NCBI GenBank assembly: GCA_050084985.1
Contig: JBITNC010000001.1
Span: forward strand, 42,656,001 to 42,720,000
Length of the DNA: 64,000 nucleotides
Origin: Nageia nagi
Lineage: Eukaryota; Pinophyta
Direction of reading: 5' to 3'
The notes under the pieces were generated by a model. It saw only the letters and a program-made list of their open reading frames with translations, was not told the DNA's origin and searched no databases. Shown in pieces: positions 55,301-64,000 of the stretch. How positions within the stretch are numbered: the stretch's first letter is position 1; the number at the start of each line of letters is the position of its first letter. The position numbers were made by a program, and so were the translations under genes.

Positions 55301-57957
55301 GATTTTGCATGATTTTATTAGATTTTATTTTGTGTATGGAGGGTTCTTCCTAAGTTATGAATAGTAATGCATGTTGTTTTCTTTTGAACTCCACAATCAA
55401 GGAAGATAAGAAGTCTTTTGTTAAGACCTATAACCTATTGAGATCTAAAATAGAGTATTGTTTGTAATGAAATAAAACTTTGAATATTGGTTTGGATTGG
55501 GATGATACATAAGGATAATTATTGGACTCAATAATCGAGGAAGATAGGTAGTCTCTATCGAGACATAAAACCTATTGAGATCAATATGGAGTATTTCTTG
55601 AGTAAAATTGTATAATATGATAGGATGCATTTCATAAAACAAAAGAGTTGTCCTAATTCTCATAAAACTCTAACTAAATTCTAGTACTCAACAACATATA
55701 ATCTTGGTTCTCTTGGTCATATGCATGATCAAGGAAAATGGTAGATGGATGGAGACTCATCAAAGTACAAGGATGGTGATGAAGAACCCCTTCAAAATTA
55801 ATATTACTTATGTAAATAGGGTTATTGCAAATTGTACAATAGTCAAAAACCCTGATTTGACACACCAAGTATGAAGGAACAATGACTTGTGAAAGATATT
55901 ATGTATTCCTAAACATGACCATAATCAATGGTTAGAATCATATTAGATGTGATATAATTATAGATTCCCTATCTAGTGAATTAATGAGATACCTTATTAT
56001 TTGCAAAAGTAAGACCCTATGCATGACATGATGTACTCTATTCCTTTAAAAAAAATGAAGTTTTAACATGCATTGTCTCCAAAATATTATCAAAGTTAGG
56101 GAATCTATAGATAGATCAAGTAATACTCATTTATGAATTTAGAGTATTGATAAGATTGAAAGCCTTAAAGTAAATTTGGATGGTGTGAATGTAGAATCAA
56201 ATTAAAAAGAAACTAAGTTCAGTAGCAAATATAGTTTAGTATTATACTACATTAAGGGTGTAGGAGACCTCATAAAATATACATAAGGGAACAAATAGTT
56301 TATTAATGGAAATTAAAAGTTTAAATTTATCATCCAATGAATAAATAGTCAAGGATGGGTTATTAACTTGAATTATCAAATCACACATCTATGATATGAT
56401 AAGTCAAAACAATGATGATTTATTAGGGAATTAGTGAAGATATAACATGGCTTGAATGTTATCATTAATTTACTAATAATATAAATAGGCTTCCAAGTAA
56501 ATTAATGAAGGGATGGTTTTTTTTGAATAATCAATATAAATGATCAAATATATTAGACTACGTTGTTTTAACTTTAGTGCATTACAATGAAAATAAAAGG
56601 AAGTTAGCTCAAACCTAATCAATATGTTAAGATATGGACATCCCCTATGTATGAAGGAAAACTAAATAATGATTTAATAGACTATAAAAATTGAAGATGA
56701 AAATAGAACCTTGAATGAATGGAATTGCTCAAATGATATAATTAGACAATATAGCAAGTATTGAATGATTGGTTATCAAATGACTAGGACTTTGCTACTA
56801 AAAATAATTTAGATAAAACATCATTTTCATTAGTTTGTTAGATGACAAGAAATGATTCCTGAATATGTTATACTTTACATTGCACTTCCTTCTTAGAAGT
56901 ACCCATATTTCAAGCATCTTAGGACTTGTTAATATTCTCTAGCATGTGTTGCACTTTTAAAGTAATATTCTTTTTCCTTATTATGCATATGGGATATTTA
57001 TAGTAAGTACTATTGGATATTCTTTGATGGATTCATGAATAAGTTTGCTTAAAATTTCTTGAGCATGTTGGATGAATTTATTGATTTAGTTTATCAAATA
57101 TGATTTCTGATATGATAAGTGGTTTGCTTGTAGTTAAATTGTTTTTTTAAGAACACCCTACTACATGACTCAAGCATGAAAACTAGAAAAAACTAATAAT
57201 TGGCCTAGCATTAATTATTCTTAGGGAAATTATAGTGGGAATAATATTCTCTATAATTTTGAATTAAAACTCTATTAGAATAAATTAACCATTTGAGGGT
57301 ATTATTCTAATACACATGGCTCCCTAAGATATGGGTAAGGGGATACCAAACACCATGGTGAGCCTAGCTAATAGATATGAGCAAGCTAGTATCTCATATC
57401 CTCAACAAGTTTTTAGGTGAGGGTAGCAGTTGAAAAAATTATAGTTACCAAGTGAAGGTGATTTGTATTGATTCTTCGTATGATTAAGTAAATAGGAGTA
57501 TGATTATTATTTAATAGGTGATGATGCTTACCCATTTCATATGGAAGATTTATTAGAAAAATATATTTGTACCTATGTATTGAAGGGTCATACAATGGGT
57601 GAAGATATTTAACCTTGTGGATTAGCAATATATTAGTTAATATGGGACCCAAGTAGAAAACCACAACATTGTGACCAAGATTTTCATTGCACAATTCATG
57701 GATGTAAATGGTGGAGTCACCTATGTGGAATCTTCTAACAGAATGAGCATTGAGAGTTGAACACCAAAATGTTTTTGATTAGGGTTGATTATTCTAAATT
57801 TGACCAATCTTTCCATATGGATGTTGACTAGATAGCAATGTTGACATGCTCATGTGGATCGCATAGTCCATTCCTAGACCAATCAAGTATTTAAATAAAA
57901 AAAAAAGGTCTAAAATTTTAGGATTTTATTAAGTTGGGAAAAATGGGTAGTATTACA
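55301..57957 (-). repeat. family B LTR-like repeat
   Basis: Reading leftward from 57957 it begins TGTAATACTACCC and follows 16628-18780. Landmarks in plus orientation: GATGATGCTTACCCATTTCA (57520), TGGCTCCCTAAGATATGGG (57317), TGCACTTCCTTCTTAGAAGT (56881). A ~140-bp tandem duplication with CAATCAAGGAAGATAAGAAG / CAATAATCGAGGAAGATAGG lies at 55390-55600. Small minus-strand ORFs within it are not credible genes. Confidence 0.75.
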
Positions 57958-58087
57958 TTGGTATGGTTTTTGTTTTTAGAGAATTTTGTGGTAAGGAATG
58001 TAAGTAAAACTATGGAGAATACAAAAGGTCTAGGAGTAGCTTGAAAACATGGATAAGGAAGGCATGATTCCATAGATTGACATGAGA
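57958..58087 (-). repeat. short flank shared with 27060-27180
   Basis: AAAACTATGGAGAATACAAA and GTAGCTTGAAAACATGG match the segment just before the B start at 27181. Here it lies beyond the B start in the opposite arrangement, so recombination between repeat families is likely. Confidence 0.55.
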
Positions 58088-59448
58088 TACCAATCAATAT
58101 CCTTTTGCAAAGTTTTGTTGTACAAATCTTTCTTATGATTCAAAACAAATAATAATAAAATTATTTTTATAAACTTCTCCTTTCTTTTTATGGAAAAACT
58201 ATACTATTAAATTTCAAATATCACACCCATGACTATCATTCGAAATAAATAAGTGATTTTTAAATAACTTGTTTACTCCATTATCCAAGTACATCTAGAC
58301 AAAGTATACCTTATAATCACATGCAAGGATATTATGATATTGCTATACCATTCAATTTGTACAAATTAATGTAGGATCAAAATAACCAATAACCTTATTA
58401 ACTCATATATAATCACTTCATATCTCAAAAGCCCAAAAAGAAATTCAAATAAAACTTGAGATTTTTGACTAAATATTTAACATTAGGGGCTAAATTGCCA
58501 GAAAAATACTTCGAATATAAAATTAAATAATGGAGGAAAGGTTAACTCTTTGCTCTATAGGACCCAAATCATATCAAAGTGAGAGATGTCTATTTTTCCT
58601 TAAGGTTTCCAAGTATTTATAGCCAAAGGTTGATATAATATACCCAAGAAATGTGACTATTCATCCAAGTCATATATTTTTGTTTGTGAGGTGTAGGAGT
58701 TTTATTTTTTTGTGGTAGGACTTAGACAATTTTATTTGCAAGTATTAAACACCAAAATATTTTCAATAATTTCACACACCTAACATAAAAAAATAAATTA
58801 TGTGGGGATAACTTCTTTATTATTTTTGCAAAACCCTAAAATAGCCTTGTAACCTCCATAAAATAACAAATAATCCTTTAACCCCTAAATTTTATTTTCA
58901 CCTATATTTATTATTTGAAAAAACTAAAATTCCTTGGTGAAAATTCAAAATTAAAATACTTGGAATATTCCTTGCATCATTTGAAAATGGTCAATTAATT
59001 TCCTAAGAAAAATTCCAAAATGCATATCATATTTTTAACACACATGTTTACCTATGAAGGCCACCTATCTTGCAAGGTAAATTTTGTTAGTGCACACATA
59101 CTCTTGAGCATAGAAATTGAATATCATGTACAAATATTATAATATGTAGCTATATGATCTATGAATATCCTTGTGGCTATCAATAAATCAACACCAATCA
59201 TTTCCTCTCTCTTACCAATTCATTCCTATAACTAAGTCATCTTTGGTTTTTTAGGTCTCTGACCTGACTCCCCACCTCAAATCAATCTATAACTTGTTTC
59301 ATAAAAATATTGAAGCCAACATCAAATCAACATAAATAATGCATATATCAATTCATAATTAATCATTTTATCATATAAAGTCTTAATCTCATTCAAATTC
59401 TTGAAGGCATTTGAGTCTTAATAAGTGCAAATTGGCTGGGTCATTACA
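58088..59448 (-). repeat. family A LTR, fullest copy in the window
   Basis: Reading leftward it begins TGTAATGACCCAGCC at 59448 and continues through the segment missing from 6612, then the TATA (58614-58621 inverse), to ATTGGTATCTCATGTC near 58088. At least 1.36 kb. It directly abuts plus-strand integrase sequence at 59449 rather than its own polypurine tract. Confidence 0.8.
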
Positions 59449-59889
59449 TAAGTCTACAAAATTAGATCCCTCATTTTTTGGTTCCTTTGAGATAGTTTAA
59501 AAGAAGAGCCTAGTTCCTTACAAACTTTCCTACCATCATGTTTATCAAAGATGCACAATATCTTCCATGTCTCCTTGTTAAGAAAATATGTTTTTGACCC
59601 TTCTCATGTATTTGATTTTTCTGACTTGCATATTTTGAACCCTCAAATTGTTGAAGTTCTTCCTATAAAAATCCTAACTTTTAGGACTAAGAAATTGAGG
59701 AGTAGGGAGAGAAATGAATGTATAGTATAATGGGAAAAGTATTTTGATTCTTCTTCTACTTGGGAAGATACATATGTCTTGAAAAGATAATTTCCTTATT
59801 TATTTGAATGATTATGTAAACATTATTGTACTTTATTATTTGTAATATTTAAGAATACATGGGACAATGTTCCTTTTAAGGGGGTAATG
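59449..59889 (+). pseudogene. chromovirus integrase C-terminus, chromodomain-like tail and polypurine tract
   Basis: Parallel to 6121-6611: the AGTCTACAAAATTAGATCCC region corresponds to 6127 onward, SYHHVYQRC-type traces follow in shifted frames, then a chromodomain-like end reading FDSSSTWEDT near 59740-59770, and a purine run AAGGGGGTAA just before TGTAATGACTT at 59890. The upstream pol of this copy is absent, replaced by the inverse A LTR. Confidence 0.75.
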
Positions 59890-61000
59890 TGTAATGACTT
59901 GCCCAATTACACTTGCTATTACCAAGATACCTTTAGGGAATTTGAATTAAATTTAAGGTAATTTATATGATAAAATGAATTATGAGTGGATATATATGAT
60001 AATTGTATCAATTTGATGCTATCTTCAAGGTTGTTTGACATAAGTTATAGGTTGACCCAACATGGTAGTCATATTGGAAGATCCAAGTGAACCAAAGATG
60101 AATTGGTTATGGAACATAATATTAAGAGTAAGGAAATTATTGATCATTGAATCATTGATAGCCCATTGGGGCTACCGTAAATAATATATTTGTATTTTAT
60201 ATTTGGTGTGCATGAAGTATAACCCCTATGATGTTTGTATGCAAAAATATTTATTATGAATTTTATTTTATATGGTGCATTAATTAATTGCAAATAATAT
60301 TGCAATAAAATATTTGATACCTAAATTTAAATTCTTACTCCATGGTATTTTATTTTACTATCAATAATTTGAGGATTGGTGAAACTTTTTAACCTGTGGG
60401 TGAGTTGGGAAGAGAATTATTAAACTAACCTAGGATCTAAATACTCTCCCCTCTTAAATACTTTGGAAGTTTATATGATTTTTTTCAAATAATTTAATAC
60501 CATTTAAGCCTTGTGGCTTAAAACCAAATAGTGAAGGGAAACCCACCAAAAAATTAAAACTTTATGTTTCCCACTAGCAAAAAGTATCAGGTGATTGATA
60601 GTAAGTTTATTTGAAGGTATTATTCCCATTTTTTTCCCTATAAACACCTTAGGGATTTTAGAGAAAATTCACATTCCTTCCCTCTCAAAATTTAGTTTGT
60701 ATCATGTTTGTTGAGGAGCTTAATATTTTCATTATTGTCTCTTATCATTTTTCAATACTAGTTGCTCCTTTATTTAAAGGATTTACTTACTATAAATTAT
60801 GAATTTATTTCATAGTTATGAATATTCAATATATTCTTTTCATTTAATAAGTGTTATATCATTACTATGTTCTTGGAATGTGAATATAATTGGTACTACT
60901 TTATTTTTATGTTATTTCCTTTACATTTTGAATGAATGGATGTGGTATATTCAAATTAAATAAACTATTGTATATCTTGTTTGTCATGAGATATGACTAG
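59890..61000 (+). repeat. LTR of the 59449 chromovirus fragment (start clear, end uncertain)
   Basis: Begins TGTAATGACTTGCCC after a polypurine tract. Its first ~250 bp resemble the start of family A, then it diverges (TTGATAGCCCATTGGGGCTA at about 60155). TATAAAC at 60639-60645 followed by ACCTTAGGGATTTTAGAG is a candidate core promoter. I could not place the end; nothing recognisable lies from about 61000 to 61375. Confidence 0.6.
60639..60645 (+). promoter_or_regulatory. candidate TATA box of the 59890 LTR
   Basis: CCCTATAAACACC about 750 bp into the LTR, followed by a purine-rich then pyrimidine-rich stretch. Confidence 0.45.
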
Positions 61001-61371
61001 GGAAGTTAGGAGTCTGACACCTTATGTTTTTCCCCTTTCCCTCTGAGCATTGGAGGAATAAGGTGTAATGATTATTTATGCTTGTATTCCTATCTTAAAG
61101 GTCACCCTAGGTCTTCGCCTATGATTGATGTGAAGTAGCTATAGATTCAGGATAAATTTTGATTATTTCTTTTAAATCCTATGCATATATGGTCTCCTTA
61201 TTTTTACCATTTTTCATAAGCTTCTATTCAACATGATGTTGATTGAGGTTTACCCCATAATGTTATTGAAACAATATTTTCACTTTTGAGTTGATATGAA
61301 AGAATGAAAGTAAACTATATGAGTCCAACATCTATTGTGCTAAATTAGCATCCAACATGAGGGAAGTGTTT

Positions 61372-61375
<4 letters not shown>

Positions 61376-61449
<74 letters not shown>
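61376..61449. repeat. (TA)n microsatellite
   Basis: 74 bp of uninterrupted AT/TA dinucleotide. Assembly length may be inaccurate. Confidence 0.95.
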
Positions 61450-61451
<2 letters not shown>

Positions 61452-62700
61452 ATTAGTTTAAAATCTAACTAGATTATTTTTTAGTGAAACATTATTTCCA
61501 TACGATTCAATTTTAACTCCACAACATAGCTCAATTATAATAAATACATATCTCTACACTAAGTTAATTAAATGAAAACTATTTTGGAAATTTGTGATTG
61601 AGAAGACACATGCTTGCATAGCGTATAAACTAAAAACCCATCCTAGCATAGGGTTACAAGAACACCTTTTTGAATATATTGATCTTTGTGATTCAACCTT
61701 GACACATCTCTTCTATCTATAAATATCTTTGATCTTAATACTCTAAGAAATACTTGGATTTATTTTCTACACAAGCACCTAATGTAAGATGGATAAATCA
61801 ATGGAAGAATATAGTATTTTTGTGAATAATTTACTTAGAATTGGGCCTATTAACCATTATCCAACTTGGAAATATTCAAAACATGTTTTACCCCAAATTA
61901 GTTGTCTAAGTGCACTCATATTTTCAAATGAAAGTTTAGAGAATCCAAAAGGTTTTGTGTTGTAAATTCCTATATGAATACCCTTTTTGGGTTTTCCAAT
62001 GCTCGTATGGATAGGATATGCACTTTTGGGCATGACATTAGCACTATAGTGCATGGTTGTGTCATCATATGATGGCTCCCATAGTCACTCCAATAGAGCA
62101 TATGTCCTAATAAGAGATAGTCCCTATGAGCCTATCTGTATAATGATCATGGTCATGATAATAAAGGCCTTTCATTAGATGAGATCCTACATATGGGCTA
62201 ATCCCGTAGGTTCCTAACACTCATCCTCAAGAGAACCTTGAAGGGACAAATGTAATTAGATGATTTTCCCCATTGTAAGGGGAGGAATGAATGGAATGGA
62301 GCTTGATAAGCTACCATGAAACATTGGGAACCCTAGTAACCCCTCGATCCTTTCCTCTATAGTGCCAGCTGATGATAAATCAAAGGAATGGTAGTTATAA
62401 TATAGGTTGATTGACTTATTTCCCCATAAGGTTTCCTTTACCATATTATAGACAAAAAGATATATTTTGAATCAAGGCTTCTTATAATAATTTTTTATAA
62501 TAACTTGAAAAGTGTCATTAACTAATACTTATCTTAACAATATTTAGAAGAATCTTGAAATTAATCATCCTACTACATTTCCATCATATGTGTTGAAATA
62601 ATGAATTATTAAAGGTTATAATATTTTTGGGTAGTTTTGATAAATATTCAAAGTTAAATTATTTTTGAATATTGAATTTTATAGAGTATTGATTATAAAT
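61450..62700. other. unassigned region
   Basis: Slightly richer in G+C around 62050-62350, with minus-strand open frames of 62-65 codons (61857-62054, 62256-62444) that carry no recognised motif. No LTR end or tandem repeat was identified. Confidence 0.4.
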
Positions 62701-64000
62701 AATGATGCTTAATGATAAATGCTTGTATTCATGGGTTTGATATTTGTTTCTAAGGCTAAAAGAAAGTGATGAAAGCCTTCTTTCTAATCAAGTGAGATAA
62801 GAGTTTGATGTTTATAATAACTCCATGATCAAGAAAGAGAGGTATTCCTTAAGTGAGACATAAATCCTCTCAAGATCAGGAATGAAGCAATATCTTCAAG
62901 TATTTATTGTATGGGATGAAAATTGATTGTTAAGAATGAATATGAAAGTGATTTTAATGTTCATGCATCTAGGCATAGGATGCATTTAATTTAATTAAAA
63001 TGTTGATCCTCATTATACTCAAACCAAATCTTAGTACCCTAAACAATCAAGTATTGGTTCTATTTTTTGTACCTATGGAGATGGAGATGATAAGCCTTGA
63101 AGACTCATCAAGTGTTTAAGAATGATTATGAAGACCTCTTAACATATAGTTAATCCTAATGATGAAATTGAATACAAGTATATTACCATTTGTAAGCCTA
63201 GTAAACCCTATATGTTAACTATATGGAAACTCAAATGAAATGTATTGTATTTAATCTTGTTGTACTTTTATTAGGTAGACTATCTTGATGTACTTAGTAA
63301 GTCATTTGTGTAAGATAGAAAATGTACTTGAAATTCATAACCTATAGTATGACTTATTTCATGACCTAATCAATGATTAGGGATGTACTTTCCTTGTAAT
63401 TATAATACTTTATCTTAGAATAAATAATATCATTGATTTATATTTTAAAATTAATTCTTTTAATATTGAAGACACAATGATAGGGTTAAATATAAAGGAT
63501 CCTAAAACAAGATACAAATCAAAATATTTACTAGAAATCATTTTGATATGTTTATCTAAAGATAATAATTTATTTTAGAAATCTAGTATCGATTATATAA
63601 TATCATGATTTAGTATCAATTATATAATATCATGATTTAAACTTAGTAGTAAGCCCATCTTAGTTCAATATAATGAAAAAAGAAGAATATTATATATATA
63701 CATATAGGGGATAATTATACTCAAATATAATGGAATATTAGATGTCATGTTTAATACTCTAAAAAGTGATGTTGAGAAGATAACCTTGGAATAAATAAGA
63801 AGATTTGACCAAGTGTAGTAATTGGTTAAGCATATCAATGGATGATATAATTAAATCAAAGTTAATGTTTGTAAACCTATGAGTTTAGGTCGATCATTGA
63901 ATGGCTATCATTTTTCATGTCTAAAAAAAATAGACAAATTATTGTTGTAAGTACACTAAATGATAAAGGGAATCTTAACCAAAAATATTCCTTGAGTGAG
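62701..64000 (-). repeat. family B LTR-like repeat, diverged, running off the window
   Basis: Plus-strand landmarks parallel 55480-56850: GAAAGAGAGGTATTCC with AGACATAAATCC (62836), AGGATGCATTTAATTT (62978), GAAGACTCATCAAGTG (63100), CCTTGAGTGAG at the window end. The TGTAA start would lie beyond 64000. Confidence 0.6.

Noticed and set aside
58080-58100. ATTGGTATCTCATGTC (minus strand) as a primer-binding site after an LTR
   Set aside because: It resembles TGGTATCAGAGC only in the first half and has a homologous non-site sequence in the plus-strand copy near 7435 (ATTGATCCTTATGTTAG), so it is ordinary repeat sequence.
1-64000. tRNA, rRNA, snoRNA or host protein-coding genes
   Set aside because: I scanned for cloverleaf-like boxes, rRNA-like conserved blocks and long open frames outside transposons and saw none that could be supported by eye. 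A covariance-model scan (tRNAscan-SE, Rfam) could still find short genes I missed.

Overview
The window looks like plant nuclear heterochromatin. It is very A+T-rich, almost everywhere poor in CpG, and built from old, nested, mutated LTR retrotransposons. No intact host gene, rRNA, tRNA or CRISPR array was recognised. Plant-type Ty1/copia, chromoviral Ty3 and Tat-lineage Ty3 elements are present, together with an endogenous plant pararetrovirus (Caulimoviridae). Density and decay suggest a large-genome plant; a gymnosperm is plausible but unproven. Essentially every coding trace is a pseudogene with stops and frameshifts.

Layout. 1-358: Ty1/copia RT scrap. 359-1750: Ty3 RNase H-integrase fragment, fused at 1750/1752 to the primer-binding site of a second, more complete chromovirus (1752-6611: gag, protease, RT, RNase H, integrase, chromodomain-like tail, polypurine tract). 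Its 3' LTR (family A) starts at 6612 and leads into a degenerate ~90-bp tandem array (to about 8660). A partial endogenous pararetrovirus of about 5 kb (8661-13720) sits in that array, between two ~180-bp direct repeats of host sequence. 13990-19055: two LTR-like repeats (family B) head to head, forming a roughly 5-kb imperfect palindrome with almost no spacer. 19056-26000: a copia-type solo LTR (family C), unassigned A+T-rich DNA, 104-bp and 43-bp tandem arrays, and a second C LTR. 26020-29480: inverted ~90-bp array, then another B repeat with a (TA)n tract. 29480-30490: an unusual CpG-retaining patch with degenerate repeats. 30820-41580: family A LTRs, one split by an 8.6-kb Tat-lineage Ty3 element (31998-40596) with both LTRs, an archaeal-type RNase H, a tandem-repeat 3' UTR and a decayed 5-bp target duplication. 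41581-46041: a B repeat interrupted by a foldback-like transposon (41841-43926) with 9-bp target duplications, inverted 24-bp minisatellites and three tandem palindromes. 46042-54850: A and B copies in both orientations (including a ~200-bp inverted pair), more ~90-bp arrays and a candidate Tat LTR. 55300-59448: B and A copies on the minus strand. 59449-61000: a chromovirus 3' end with its LTR. 61376-61449: (TA)n. 62700-64000: a further minus-strand B copy running off the window.

The parts do not act as a pathway. They record successive insertions, deletions and inversions. The most informative loci are the flank-duplicated pararetrovirus, the foldback-like element and the B-repeat palindrome. 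All homology calls come from reading motifs by eye; identities and repeat boundaries are estimates.
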